This document shows, in pieces, positions 48,346 to 61,904 of a stretch of 64,000 nt of DNA. The position numbers were made by a program, and so were the translations under genes. The DNA comes from Gonocerus acuteangulatus (lineage: Eukaryota > Arthropoda > Insecta > Hemiptera > Coreidae): assembly GCA_946811695.1 (NCBI GenBank), contig OX328125.1, positions 42,776,709 through 42,840,708 of the forward strand, read 5' to 3'. Below the pieces are notes generated by a model. It worked only from the letters and a program-made list of their open reading frames with translations. It had not been told where the DNA came from and made no database searches. Numbering within the stretch: position 1 is the first letter of the stretch; every line of letters begins with the position of its first letter.

Positions 48346-50825
48346 ATGTCCCAACAACATACTAATTAATGCTGGCTTACAGACTTTTAAGAGTTTATTC
48401 CTGCTTAGTCTGTTATCATGTCACGAATGCATTTTTTTATTTTTCTCTCTTCACCGCAGTACCTTAGGTTGTCTGCCTTTTGCAAGCTGTAACTTTGCAA
48501 TTATTTTTAAATTTTAATTTATTCCTGGAGGGTATCTATTGGCTGTAACAGTCACTATTAACTCCCTCCAAGCTTGATTACTGGACGTTTTGCACTAGTC
48601 AAATCACGCAATGGGTGCCAATGCCTCAATGGTACCCTTCCTCCTAAGTCTAATAAGATAGATCCTTCTGGAAGTCACCTGAATTTCTAAAGTACTACTG
48701 TATAATTTATATTTACTTACTCTCTTCTTTCTTCATTTTACTCCTAATGTAGAATAAATTCATAAATAAATTCATCTTAGATGAATGTTCTCTACTTTCT
48801 TGACAGAAATTTGTAGTATTTAAAACAAATTACAAACAAAAAAATTTAATTTAATACAGAAATTTATTAATTTTGAATAAAATATGGATTACTTTATTCT
48901 AAGTCCTATGAATACTACAAATTCTACAAGTGAAATTCTTATAGACTTCAGCTGAGTCCAATGATTTGAAAAACCGATTGAAGTTGTTAAAACAATTAAA
49001 AAATGTTGACATCTGTAACATGTCATTGAACTGAAATATTTGTTACAAAAGCTAAAGTTATAAACAAGTTTATGCTCATCATCATGGAATTAATTCCAAG
49101 GAATCTAAAAATATAACTTACACTAAAAAAAAAGTGAAACATTAAAGAAACATAGGGTGGTGGGTTCCCACTGGCGGCCCATGTGTTTCTGAAGCTAATA
49201 TTTGAAAGTGGTTAGAGATCGTCATTTCAAAACCAAATGAAGATACCATAGGACATCAAGAAGGGACTGAAAGTTATACCACAACTGAAAAAATTGGTCC
49301 TGCTATACCTACCACATATTTTCCATTAACAACAACACCTCCTGGATATCCAAAGGGAATCCGTTTGGTCCATCTAGCAACGAAAGCCGCCCTTGGCTTA
49401 AGTGCTATACTGGCCAGAATCTCCGAAAACAAACATTCAAATTATTCATTTGTCACATCACATGTCATTCATCACAAGTAAACGATGAAAACTATTGCTG
49501 GAAGCCAATATAGAAGAAAAAAGAAAAAGAAGCAAAAAAGGTTGGAGTAAAAACAAAAGTAAAATTCCTAAAAGGAAAATTAACCAGACCAAAAAAACTA
49601 ACCTTATGTTTCAAATGTGGCAGTATAGTAAAAGTAATTTATTTTGATTGTTCATTATGTTTAAAAGTATATGAACACATTTCTTAAAAGTGACGAGTCT
49701 GATGAATTTGTCTGTCCTGCGTGTTACATCCTGGAGTTTGATGGAGATATAAATGAAGATGATGAAATGTAAATTAATTATTTTATTTCATGTTACATAA
49801 TACCTACCAGCATTTTTTATTTATTTTTTTTTTTACTAGTTATATTCATAATGTTAAAAAAAGAAGAAATATTTTAAGTTTTTTTTTATATTACATTAAA
49901 GTTTATGTTATGTTTGTGATATTATTTCCTTATAATGACCTATTATAACATTAGAAAAAAAAATATTAAGAGTACAAGGGGCGTCAATAACCCATCCACA
50001 GGGTGTCAATAACTAGTTTTTGCACTTTTTACCATAATTATTGCCATATGTTAAAATACATTGAACTTTTGAACGTAAAATCCACTTGAGTCTTTCAAAG
50101 GATAGATAAAGATGAGCTATAGCAAGTTTCAGTTTGATCCCTTCATAAAAAGTATTTTTTTTTTTTAATTTCGCCGCAGAAATGTAGTCTTAAGGGTGTC
50201 AATAACTGTCCGGTTTACCCTAGGTTTCAGTAATCCTCCCTGAGAATAAATTTGTGTTTATTAAACAAATTAGAACTAAACCACAAGCTTTGTAATAATC
50301 TAATAAATAATTGCTATTCTCATAAGAATAATGTATAGAATTCGCCAACCTTTCATAATTCAAATACTCAATATAAAAAATAAAACGATTTCCCTTATAA
50401 TTTGTGTAGATGTTCAATGACAATTCGTAGAAAATTTAATTTAAAAAAATTTGAAAGCATATGATGTTTTTTTTTGTAAAAAAACAAGACAAACAACGGA
50501 GTAAATATTATTGAATTGAGTTGATAATCTCTAAGAAGTACATAAGAATTGTTGGAATTAAAATTGGGAGATGACATAAAAAAATAGTAAATCCTGTGCC
50601 ATAAGATTTCAATTATTTTGACAACGTTTAATGAAATACTACAGAAAGCACTAGTTTTTGGTGAAAAACATTATTAGTTAGTAAAATTCTATTGAAAAAA
50701 AGTGAGCATAACCTAAACATTATGAGTGATTTACATGAAATAAGTATTACGAGAGATTTAAACAAAATATGTAATTAGTATTAAAACATAAAGTTTTATA
50801 AAAGATCTTTAAATTCATTATAAAG
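48346..50825. other. AT-rich region with a decayed pogo/jerky-like fragment
   Basis: Around 49590-49770 (plus strand, with frameshifts) CFKCGSIVKVIYFDCSLC…EH and FVCPACYILEFDGDINEDDE recall the cysteine-rich C-terminus of pogo/jerky-type transposases. The remainder shows nothing I can name. Confidence 0.35.
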
Positions 50826-51210
50826 CAGGGTGTCAACGATTTAAATCAATTGATTTAAATCAGCGATTTAAATCATGATTAAAATCATTTGATTTTTTTA
50901 AAAAAATCATTGATTTAAATCAATTGATTTCATTAAAAAAAATATTGATTTAAACCAATTGATTTTATTAAAAAAATTATTATTATATATTTTTTTTATG
51001 CTTTAGTTTATTTTTTTAGCTTAAATCTAACTAGTTCTGCCTTTTTTTCAGCCATTTCAACATTTCATCTTTATTTTTGTCCCTAGGACCTACCCTCACT
51101 TGAGCGTTCTTATCTATTCAAAGTCTGATTCTTTTATGAGTTCCTTTCTTGGTTTTTAATTCTGCAAATAAATCTCCTTTTAAGTTTAAGATAAAAGAGA
51201 TTGTCAGGTA

Positions 51211-51444
51211 GTGGGCGAAGTGAATGCTTTAAATTGGTGGAAGTCTTCATCGGGCCTAAAATATTGTATTTCCTCAAAAGAACTGTTAATAATAGAGCAG
51301 CTTATGACAGGAAAGGTAACTTCTGCAGGGGTTGAAAGAATGTTTTCAACCCTTGGTTTTGTTCACAGTCAAATGAGAAACTACCTAATTAGATGTGAAA
51401 AGGCTGACAAACTGGCATTTTTCTTCAAAGCTTTAAATAAATAA
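51211..51444 (+). pseudogene. hATC dimerisation-domain fragment of a hAT transposase
   Basis: ALNWWKSS…YCISSKELLIIEQLMTGKVTSAGVERMFSTLGFVHSQMRNYL and a stop after FFKALNK. W, then SA..ERMFS, then R..L is the hATC signature. The N-terminal zinc finger and catalytic core are missing. Confidence 0.8.
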
Positions 51445-51486
51445 TATTACTGTTATTATACGTGATTAATAGGGAATGGAGGTCCA

Positions 51487-52401
51487 TCTACTATATATTT
51501 GTCAAATACCATTAAGTACAAAAAATTTGAAATTTTGCTTGGATACTCCCTATAGAACAAAGACGCTCGCTAAGAAAGGATTTTTTGATATTCAAATTTT
51601 TAAGTATTTTTAGAGGGGTTTAAAGTTTTAGTTGGTTAGAGCAGGCAAGCCTAGGCAGCATATGTTGCTAGGATGATAAAGAACAGCTGTTACCGTACAT
51701 TATCTGCTTCATAGTATTATTTTTAATTGAGGTTAATTTCAACTATGATGACAGACCTTGAATTACTAGAAATAAACTGTCCATCATAGAGTTTACGCTA
51801 TGAGTGACAAAATCAGTTCAATTTGCCCCCCTTAGAGTTTTCGCTATACCTGGTGATGGTCCATCCGAGGTAATAATATCACGAACCCTTGCACAGCCTC
51901 CTCACCCATCAGCATCCCCAGTTACAACACTTCTTGGTCCGGTCCCAGGTACCATTTCCGGGGTATGGAATACTAACAGTTTAGAACTTCGAATAGTTTT
52001 AGGCAAATAAAACGCTCTTACAACTTAAATTAAATATTTTTTATGAACTACGTGATCTTATTAATTTATTTTTAAGGGTTTTAAGACTCATTTTTACATT
52101 CAAATCAAAATGTCGGAGGGGGGCTGCAGACCCCTCCCCCTTATATACGCCCATGACGGTGACCTATAGATAACGGGTTACCTCTAGGTTATCTGTTTCT
52201 TAGCACTGGCCGGAGCGCCCCAGTGTCAAGAAACATTATACTTTGATTACTTAACAATTGATGAATAAAATATAGTATGACGGAAACCGTGCTATAATAA
52301 ACTGCAAAAAATTATGTAGTAACGTTAATTTTGCTGATACATTATTTAACACAATTAAATAACTACTTATCTGCCGTGACAAAGCATGGGTATTCGGCTA
52401 G
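51487..52401 (+). mobile_element. Non-autonomous Helitron with its empty site preserved in hAT copy 1
   Basis: Starts TCTACTATATATTTG after host A (51486) and ends GGTATTCGGCTAG before host T (52402). A small 3' hairpin (CCGTG…CATGG) precedes the CTAG. hAT copy 1 shows the undisturbed GTCCA-TGTAACATAA at this point (minus strand, near 30930). A G-run MITE (51946-52156) lies within it. Confidence 0.85.
51946..52156. mobile_element. MITE, GTATATA/G-run family, copy 3
   Basis: ACCATTTCCGGGGTATGGAA to CCTTATATACGCCCATGACG; the 5' end is shortened compared with 2640-2897. Confidence 0.65.
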
Positions 52402-52628
52402 TGTAATATAAAATTGAAAATATGTACATACAGTGGCTCACAGTCAAAATGATGCAAGATATTTACTTTTAAAAAAAATATATTTAATACCAACCCACAA
52501 TTTATTCTGAAAAATTTTTGTTTACAAAAATACAGTAGGATCATTAGGCTAGAACATACAATAGTTACAAATTTATTTGAGATCAAATCATAAGATTAAA
52601 CAAAAAATTTATAAATTAATATACATTT

Positions 52629-52800
52629 TTTTTTTTCTTTTTTTACGGCGCATCAACAAATCGTGGCTATTAGCGCCGACAACCAGGGTGCAACCAGGAA
52701 TTTTCTCAGCGAGCCCTGAGATGAGAAAATTTCTGGCGCCGGTGGGGATCGAACCCACCATCTCCCGCTTATGAATCCAGCGCGCTAGCCACTAGTCCAC
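52629..52800 (-). mobile_element. SINE-A inside the Tc1 element
   Basis: B box GGTTCGATCCC, A box TGGCTAGCGC, tail GGCGCTAATAGCC…GATGCGCCGTAAAAA. The direct repeat TAATATACATTT lies at 52617-52628 and 52801-52812. Confidence 0.9.
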
Positions 52801-53039
52801 TAATATACATTTCTAAGGTCACAGTGAAAATGATGCAAAATGTAAAACTTCAAAAAAATGTTAAATTTTAGTACTTTTTTGGTAATCCTTTATTATTATT
52901 TATCGCGTTCAAACAACTGGGCATGAATTGGACAAGATTTTCTGTGCAAGATAGGCATATCTTCTCCCATTCTTCTTGACGCGTCTTTATGAGATATTGT
53001 TGGTTTGATATTTTATGTTTCCTCACTTCTGTTTCTAAT

Positions 53040-53891
53040 TAATTTCTTAAATTCTCTATGACGTTGAGGTCTAGTTATTGGAGGGGTGATTTTATAGTTT
53101 TGGAGATATTATGCGAACCCATTCTATTGCGAGATAAGAAGAATACTTGGGATCATTATGTCTATAAAAAGCAAAATAATTTATTATTCCGAACCTGGCT
53201 GCAATTTTTTCTTCACGATGTCACAGGATTAATGTTCCTCCATTGCTTTCTCAATAAAATGATGATGTCCTACCGTCGAAGCAGCCATACTCCCCCAAAC
53301 CATAACATGATCACCGCAATGTTTGATGGTCGGGCGAAGATTATTCCCATGGAGCTCTAGAATCTGCCTTTCTCCAGTCGAAATTTGTTCTATCAGGGCC
53401 AAAAAGTGAATTTTGACTTATCCAAAAACAAATTAGTTCTCCAGAAGTCCATCTCTTCTTTAAATAATTCTTGGGAGAAATAATTTGCATCTTTTTATAT
53501 TTCTCGTTGATGTAAGAATTTTGCCTTGGAACTCTACCATTGTGTTGCCTTTATTTTTTTAAATTCTTTGAATGGTTTCAGCACACACAGTTTTTTTAAA
53601 CGTTTTTTAACTAATGTAGCCTTGTTTGCAGCACTTTATTTTGAATTATTTTTTATTTGGCACATGACCTTTTGTCATTGCCAGTAAAACGTTTTTTTTT
53701 GTAGTGACTCTAGATTTTCTTATTATTCTGTTTTCTTTTTTAAAACGTTTAATAATATTTTGAATAGTCACATAAATCCTATTGATAATAGAGGTGATTT
53801 CATGTTGTTTTGCCATTTTAAATTTGTTAATCACTATTTCTCGTTCAGGAGTAGTAGTATGCGTACCAAATTTAAGCAAATGCTCGAACAA
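53040..53891 (-). pseudogene. Tc1-like transposase, broken
   Basis: N-terminal helix-turn-helix pair: EREIVINKFKMAKQHEITSI, then SYVTIQN-like IYVTIQNIIKRFKKENRI and KNVLLAMTKGHV. The catalytic part on the same strand reads MLWFGGVW, then HNDPKYSS, and LDLNVIENL (the DLNPIEN box). Stop codons and frameshifts separate these parts. Confidence 0.8.
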
Positions 53892-54489
53892 GACTGATTA
53901 CTTGTATTCATATTGTTTATTTTCGGGTTTAATATAAGAATGAGAAGTAATTAAAATATTAGTAAACTCATGTCCCCAAAAATTGAAGAATATTTATTTT
54001 CTAAACGAAACTAAACTTTGCTTCATTTTCACTGTGACCTTCGATTTCTATGAGTTTTAATGAAGATTTTTTTTTCTATTTGTATAAATGTTGTAGAGTT
54101 GATTTAATTACCTGAATTCAATGTATGACAATGGATCATTACGCCCTCATGTGCATTCGCATTTAAATTGTAACAAATTGAGAGTAACTAGCAATAGAAA
54201 TAGAAATCTTGGTTTGCATCATTTTGACTGTGAGCCACTGTATATATTTAACTATTTATAATAAAATATGTAATAAAAAATTGAAAGTATTTAGTAAAAC
54301 AAACACCTTTAACACTATAAAATATTGAAAAGAAAAGCATAAATAATAAGTAGGAACTCTGTTGTTATTAATGGAAAGAACTAAAGTATAGAACACAATG
54401 ACTAAAACTGTTTAACATATTGAAAAATAAAGCATAAATAAAAATTAGGAATTCATTATAAAAGGGGGAAAAGTTGAAAATTTATACAG

Positions 54490-54830
54490 ATGAACATTAT
54501 TTTGGAAGATTGTTTGCTACAACTTGAATTTTGAAATTTTCAAACGTGAAATGTTGCCGGTCTGATCTGAGTATACTTTTGAAGCGACTGAATTATCAAT
54601 TTTCAACATCTACTAAAGTCACTGGCGTGTATTTGAAGGCTACAATCAACTGCTCTGAAGAGTGGGATTCAGCTCAACTGTTAATCGTTTTGCCACTATG
54701 GATATCCCCAATAATGTGGATATTTTTCCATCCAGAGGTTTTTTCTAGACTGTCTTTTCCCTTTATTTTTAATTTATTCCCAGTATCTCCTTCTAAAACC
54801 TGGATTTTCTCTATTACTCTCATATGATTC
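54490..54830 (-). pseudogene. Second hATC-type fragment of hAT copy 2
   Basis: The minus strand matches plus-strand 30310-30640 of copy 1 (VER.FSRFKSILRSDRH…FENFKIQ). The pattern belongs to another hAT clade than the fragment at 51211-51444. Plus-strand frames here are shadows. Confidence 0.6.
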
Positions 54831-55739
54831 TAATACTATCCACTAACAACATGCCTTTTGTATCTAGTATTGACATAGTATATATACAGCCGCCTTCTTG
54901 GAATTAGAAAAGACACAGTCACCTAGACTTAATGGGTAAAGTTTTATTTTCTTTCTCGGTTTTACTTTATTTCTTCAATTACAAAATAAAAAGAATATTA
55001 AAATATGTAGCAAACATATGTATTTATGGCAGAATATGTAAAAATATGGAGTTTTGACAAAATATGTAAAATAAAAAACTGTTTAAATACTTTAAAATCA
55101 CTTAAAATGCGCAGAATTACATCAATACTTACAATTTACGAATCAGAAAAACATATGTAAATATAATAACATCCGTTCCCTTGTGATTAATATTTCTGTA
55201 AAGCTTTATTTCTTAAATCTTTGTTTTAAAATTTGAAAATTAAGTCATTATATATACAGGGGTCGAAATTGTCCTATATTTTGAGACCAGAGTTTCTGTA
55301 CATTTAAATTTAATGTCTTTAATCGCCGAAAATTAATGATTTCGTCGATTTAAGTCCTTAAATTTACAGAAATTCCAGTCTCAAAATATAGGACAACTTC
55401 AGCCCCTGTATATATGATCCGTCAATTTTACTATGCTCCCAAATTTATCCACTTAAGACAAAACCCTTTAGAATAGTTATTTCATTATTTCCATTGTAAA
55501 TAAACAAATATTTTAGTTACAGGTTTATATAATGAACAACTAGGTAATAACCAGCTCTCTATATAGACTAGTTACATTTAAAAAGTCTGATTTATTTTTT
55601 AAATCCGGTTTTAGTAAAAAAATTCAATATAAATCAAAAAAATCCGATTTAAATCAAAAAAATCTGATTTAAATCAAATAAATCCGATTTATTTGATTTT
55701 TTTAAAAAAATCATGATTTTTTTACACCCTGTTATAAAG

Positions 55740-57183
55740 AATAAATGTTTGTGATATATAATACAAAAACCATAATTTAATGAAAATCTAGGAAAATGCA
55801 GTTCTAATTAAAATATTTACTCACACGAATCTTAAGTCAAGAATGTATTCTTATGAAAAAAAAAGATGAAAATTTTATTCATTGAAATAGACTCTACTTA
55901 GGGATGAAAATCTTATGGGTATAGATAATCAGTTAGAGCATTATTGTAACAATAAAATTAGTTTCAAAGTGATGAAATTACTATTAAAAGTTTTGAAACT
56001 TCTATAGTAATTGTAAATAAAATAGAAAACATAAAAATCAAAAATATAATAAGTGATGTTTACTTTTTATATCAAAGAGGAGCAAGTTAAGGTTAGGAAT
56101 GACTAGCTTGTTTTCCTTGTAAAGAAGTGAAAGGACTCATAAGTAGTGACTTAATCACTAAGAATAAAAATGCCCATTTGTTTTACAAATCCTCAGTTTA
56201 TTGGTTGTATTGTTGAACACAATAAAATAACATTTTACAAACAAGGGTAATACATATGTTTGTGCGAATCAATTCCGGAATATAACTGCATTATATAAAT
56301 TATTATGTTTATATATAAATTTATAAATATATCTTTTAAATTAAAACTTCATAAATGATTACATATACTAATAAATATTTCAAAACATTTATGCCTAAAC
56401 TATAATTCTGATTATAATTAAAGACCTACATGGCTGCAACTATTTCTAACATACAAAAGAAATAAAATTATAGCAATAGAAAGATCTAAGTATGTATGAT
56501 TGTTATAAAGTATGTAAGGATAAATGTAAGCAAAGAATGATGCAAATTGAATTCTTAAAAATATATACGTATATCAAAGATAGTGATACACAATATGCAT
56601 TTATAACATAAAATATATAATATCCTATAAAGTAAACAATAATAAAATCCGAGATACTCTATAAAATAGTAAAAAGGGGAATATGAGCCTTTTTACAAAA
56701 TCTGAAGCCCAACAAGGAAGTTATAGAAAATACTCTATACATGTTTATCACGAGTATATCAATGTTTATAATATACTTTTCTAATAAGAAAAACATTAAA
56801 CAATTCCCTACCATCATCTCTGAAAGGTTCTACTTATAAAAGTTTTGGAATTTGACATCACGACTATATTCAAAAGAGAACAGTCATTTATAGAAATTTG
56901 AATTTGAGGGTTGATATACACTAATATGATAAAGTAATTCAAAATAGAGCCAGAAAAGGAGAATCAAATTGATTCTTGTTTACAAACTATATTTATTCAA
57001 AAATAATCAATGATGGTAAGCAGTTGTCATAAATATTGAGAAGGTTCCACTAAACGATCCAGAAGGGAAAACTTTTCGATGTTGAAACTGCATATTTGTA
57101 CATACCATAAAAACAGTGGAGCCTGATACATAAATAGAGAATCCTGGATAAAACTAATACTCTTGTTGAACGCAAGCGCAACC
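55740..57183. other. Intergenic DNA and Rho1 3' UTR
   Basis: AT-rich. The minus-strand AATAAA at 56992-56997 is the likely proximal Rho1 poly(A) signal. No exon was seen. Confidence 0.45.
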
Positions 57184-57786
<603 letters not shown>

Positions 57787-57823
57787 CTAACAAGACATTC
57801 CAATCCCAGCAGCTGTTACAAGT

Positions 57824-57850
57824 GCTGGTATTATATAAAATAATACCAGC
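57824..57850. promoter_or_regulatory. Perfect 11-bp stem-loop upstream of Rho1
   Basis: GCTGGTATTAT, a 5-base loop ATAAA, then ATAATACCAGC, about 60 bases before the Rho1 ATG. It could lie in the 5' UTR or promoter; it also holds a TATA-like element. Confidence 0.6.
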
Positions 57851-58765
57851 GTTAGTCTTAACTCTTTTACAATTTATTACTTTTAAATAATAGTAATCGA
57901 TCAAATTGCTTATAAATTAAATTTATTTTCATTTAGTTAAAAAATATTTATGTTTGAAGAGAAAAATACAATTAATATTTTTGGGCGGAGCAACGAGGTT
58001 CAACAAAGAGGTCTAAACTACTAGAAGTCAGGAGACGAATGTTAGGTAGGAAATTGTTGACTGAAAGATAATCTTTATATTGTTATTTTGTAATTCTTAT
58101 TAAGCAAAACTGGCTTGCCTTGATACAGTAATTGATAATAATTAAAAACAACACTGAAAAAAAAATTAAGCCAAGTGTCATCAATTCTTTAACTTTTTCA
58201 AAATTAGAATAAAAAAACAAATAAAAATGAAAACAATGCAATACAATTAATTTAAACACACGTAAATTAAGGAATACTATTTTAACTTGCAATAAAACAA
58301 AATTTAGATTGGATCTCCTTATTAACAAATTACTTTTATATTCTCAATAAGCTAAAGTCTGGAGGGTAATAAATTTGATGAACCTAGTGCTATTGCTATA
58401 TTATTTTCGCATTTTATTTAATACGTCTTCAGGTTCAATCACTTAAATTAAAAAAAAAAATAAACTACAACATTATAAGCAGAATATGGACTTTGAACCA
58501 ATCCTTTGTGAGGGAATGTCTTGTACAGGGCCTCCAATAGGAATTACAGGCCCCTGTCTAAATAACATCAAGGGGCCCTTTAACCCCCCCCCCAAATAAA
58601 CATTATCAAAAACTATTAATGGAATTATTTAAAACTGACAATTCCCTGAACTGGGAACGGATCATTGACTGGGAGCCTGAACGGGAGCCAGTTCTCGAGA
58701 TCGGTGCAACTAGTACGTAAGTACCTAAAATTAAATGCATTAGTAATTGAACGGTATGGAAAATG
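57851..58765. other. Intergenic, AT-rich
   Basis: No exon was recognised. 58535-58720 is GC-richer with a C run, and includes ACTAGTACGTAAGTAC, also seen at 2192-2207. Confidence 0.35.
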
Positions 58766-58979
58766 TGTTATGTATTGACTATTTTCTATCCTCGATGGAC
58801 GTATTGATTGTGTTTCAGGCGATGCTTCCTGTACATGTACTGTCCTGTAGTCTGCAGCCGGTCTGTCTTCTGTCTATGTACTGTTGTACAATATGATAAT
58901 TCTATATAATAATGTAGTGTCTTATTAAGCTCCAATATTGCCCTCGATCCTTTTCGGGAACATGTCATCTGGCGACGAG
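58766..58979 (+). mobile_element. LTR and primer-binding-site remnant of a Gypsy-like element
   Basis: TGTTATG…AACATGTCA makes a 202-bp TG…CA unit, followed after TC by TGGCGACGAG, a primer-binding site form common in Gypsy elements. Only about 100 bp of leader remains and no second LTR was found. Confidence 0.4.
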
Positions 58980-59689
58980 TTAAATTGGAAAAACGTTGGA
59001 GAAATTAATCCAATGAGTCACCAAAACTTTCCAGTTCCAACTTAAGGAGTCTGCGTGGAACCATTCCATTTTTTTTTTTGTGGGGGGGGGGGACTGTCTC
59101 TATGCATGAAAGTAATGAAAATAGAAGAACAGAAAGTGAATTATTTATCATCATTGTAAACATTGTAAAGTAGTGTTACAAGTGAAGGTCGGAGTGATGT
59201 TTTTCTGTTCATAAGTGGGTACAGTTTGGAGAGTCTGGAGTGTGCCTGTCGTAAATTTATGTTAATGTGTAGTTTCGAAGTGCAGTCCTTCGAGGCTAGA
59301 CAATAGTAAATACATTACAACATGGTTGGTATATAAATTTGTTATTTCAAATTATAATGCGAGTAAAAAAATGACGCTGGGCCAACCTAAGACCACAGGC
59401 ACCTAACCAATTGTCCTTCGTACGCCCCCCCCCCCCTCACGGAGGCCCGGTCGTGTGTGTCTGTTTTAACAGATTTTCAGTTGATTCAAACGGAGAAATG
59501 TGGTTATAATATCCAGAACAGCATGTTGGCACAAACAAAATGGGCAGTTGTTTTCTAACTAAGTTTATATTTCAGATTACTCATAAGTAAATTTCCATTT
59601 ATAATTTATTTTTCAGAAGTTTTTAAATACACCAAACTCTGCAAAGAAATTAATTTAAAAGATAACAATTAAAATAATTTGATTGATTT

Positions 59690-60050
59690 GCTCGTTACAA
59701 ATGTAAAAGAGCAAAACTATTCATGTTTTTATTTTATTTGGAGGCCCGGTGGCCGTGAGTGTTAAGGCGTGAGCACTTAATACTCCGTGCCAAGTGTCAT
59801 GGATTTGATTCCCACTATGGGGTGCTGTCTTTTCTTTAGAAAAAAGAAAAGGCATCAGCCCTATCCTGGCTAGAAAAGGGTGGTAACTTATAGATAACCC
59901 GTCCTGAAATTCTTAGTTAATAATAATGGATGTTAAAATTTAAATAAATATTTTATTTATGTGGGTTATTTTAAGCAAATTATTCAGGAATGCAATCTAC
60001 ACTACCCAAATTCTTAGGAAAGTGCTCAGTTATGCAGCTGCTGCGTGACG
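59690..60050 (+). repeat. Repeat family D, copy D2 (3' part) with SINE-B inside
   Basis: ACTATTCATGTTTTTATTTT before the SINE and ATTTATGTGGGTTATTTTAA to GTGCTCAGTTATGCAGCTGC after it match the end of D3 (61160-61290), which lacks the SINE. Confidence 0.7.
59740..59949 (+). mobile_element. SINE-B inserted in repeat D2
   Basis: Full head with A box (TGGCCGTGAGTGTTAAGGC); the B box has decayed to ATGGATTTGATTCCC. The direct repeat ATTTTATTT lies at 59731-59739 and 59950-59958. Confidence 0.88.
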
Positions 60051-60176
60051 GCCTTTTAGCACTTTCCTCCGAAGGAAAGTAGCTATTGAGGTGGGACTCA
60101 TGACGGAATTTTTGAAAAATGTCTTCAAATCTTTATCGATCCTACCTAGTAGCCACCGAAAATGACCCCTGTTAAA

Positions 60177-60256
<80 letters not shown>

Positions 60257-61290
60257 CTGTTAACACGATAGCGGCCAGAGTTTTTGCTTTTTTGTCACGA
60301 AACTTGGTATATAGCATTCAATTAGCAAACGATTGAACGAGTTCGTTAACCACCAAAGTCGGTCCACCGGAAGGGGGGGTTTACCCCGAACCCAAAACAC
60401 TAATATGACTATGTCAGCCGTAATATTTGTTATATTTCAACGAAACTTGGTATTCGTAGTGGTAATATAGAGAGAAAAGTGAGATATAAAAATTAACTAA
60501 ATCGGTTCATTAGAAGGGGGGGGGGGTTTCGGACCCACAATACCAATTCGCCACTACCAGCCGTGATTTTTGGTATATTTCGACGAAACTCGGTATTCGC
60601 AGTGGTAATCCACAGGTAAATATGTGTTGTAAAAATAATCTAAATCGGTTCATTAGGAGGAGGGGGGGGGGGTTTACTCCGGACCCACAATACCAATTCG
60701 CCACTACCAGCCGAGATTTTTGGTATATTTCGACGAAACTCGGTATTCGTAGTGGTAATCTACAGGTAAATATGTGTTGTAAAAATAAACTAAATCGGTT
60801 CATTAGTTTACCGGTTTAGTTTCATACCGGTCGTTATGTCTGCTGTATTGTAACGAAACGCGGTATAAGTCGTGGGTAACTCATGAGAAAGAAGTGTTGT
60901 AAAAATGAGCTGAATCGGTCAATCGGAAAGCGGGGGTTTAATTTGTAATATATTTCAATAGAAAAGCCCGCCAGACGTAGGTTCACCAAGCCGCCGCAAG
61001 GAGCGCTTTCTACCACTAGAGTGACTGTATCCTGTTCCTGCGTTAGATCAAAATACGATAATATGAGGTTTTTTGTATTTAGTACGTAGTGTAATAGGTA
61101 CCATGTCTAAACATAACTCTGGAAGCAAATTAATAATTGATCAGTTACTCATTACAAATTTAAAAGAGAACTATTCATGTTTTTATTTTATTTATGTAGG
61201 ATATTTTAAGCAACTTGTTCTGGAAAGCAGTCTACACTACCCAAATTCTGAGGAAAGTGCTTAGTTATGCAGCTCCTGCGTGACGGACTT
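60051..61290 (+). mobile_element. Repeat family D, copy D3
   Basis: Same order as D1: TAGCACTTTCCTCCGAAGGA, (TA)n at 60179-60247, five ~140-bp units with G runs, then AGTCTACACTACCCAAATTC and AGGAAAGTGCTTAG. It abuts D2 head to tail. Its uninterrupted GTCTACAC site is the empty target of hAT copy 1. Confidence 0.75.
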
Positions 61291-61904
61291 TTATATGAGA
61301 AGAAGGTATGAAACGATTCTTCAAGAATATTTCTAGGAGAAATGAGTCAACAGGTGTAATCATCACATTAAAATCAAGAATCAGTGTAAAGTTCATAATT
61401 GCATTGTTGATAATGCAAGATAAATCGTCATATAGGCTATTGGGAGATTGAAGTACGGTGAAGGCATTTTTCGGCTAGTGAGAAAATTCAGAGGAAACCG
61501 ACTTATCACGTCGATCCAATGACGTATTTCAGAGTTCCTGATGTAAAATATCCACTTTTCAGACCTCATATATTTTATTTTTATTTTTTTTTTATTAGGA
61601 GATACAATACTCTTAGATAGATACACATTTTATCATATAAACTTAATTGCACATATGTCAATTAACAATTGGGCGTCTCCTTCACCCTCGTTATTCAGGC
61701 TTGGTAACGTAACAAGCCTGGTTACTGTAAGACCTAATAAATTGATCAAGACCATCTATTTCAACTAGTAACATATACAACATAATATTAAAAAAAAAAA
61801 GATAATGATACTTAAGATAAATAATAATCATAAAATAATAACAATAATCAAATTAACAATACCGTTAAAATAATACAAAAAAGAACAAATAAATAAATAA
61901 AATA
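61291..61904. other. Unassigned region left of the tandem array
   Basis: 61505-61570 (GAGTTCCTGATGTAAAATAT…CTTTTCAGAC) has a diverged direct copy at 62412-62470, so the two bracket the intervening DNA and the tandem array. No gene was recognised. Confidence 0.45.

Larger units (their letters stand above)
52431..54240 (-). mobile_element. Tc1-like element with its empty site preserved in hAT copy 1
   Basis: Inverted ends CAGTGGCTCACAGTCAAAAT and their complement, with TA at 52429-52430 and 54241-54242. On the minus strand the transposase N-terminus is at 53891-53646 and the catalytic region at about 53360-53040, with stops. A SINE-A (52629-52800) interrupts its 3' part. Confidence 0.9.
50826..55731. 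mobile_element. hAT element, copy 2 (inverted relative to copy 1)
   Basis: Ends CAGGGTGTCAACGATTT and ATTTTTTTACACCCTG. Target duplication TTATAAAG at 50818-50825 and 55732-55739. It shares with copy 1 both hATC fragments and the hairpin MITE (55253-55412). It lacks the mariner but has gained a Helitron (51487-52401) and a Tc1 (52431-54240). Confidence 0.93.

Noticed and set aside
49310..49445. Minus-strand exon-like frame (IALKPRAAFVARWTKRIPFG…GGVVVNGKYV) with a GTAGGT donor
   Set aside because: The opposite strand is equally open, no family is recognised, no partner exons were found, and it lies beside a decayed transposase. A blastp search could revive it.
54531..54827. 98-codon plus-strand frame, also present as 30316-30561 minus
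   Set aside because: It is the antisense of the hATC fragment in both hAT copies.
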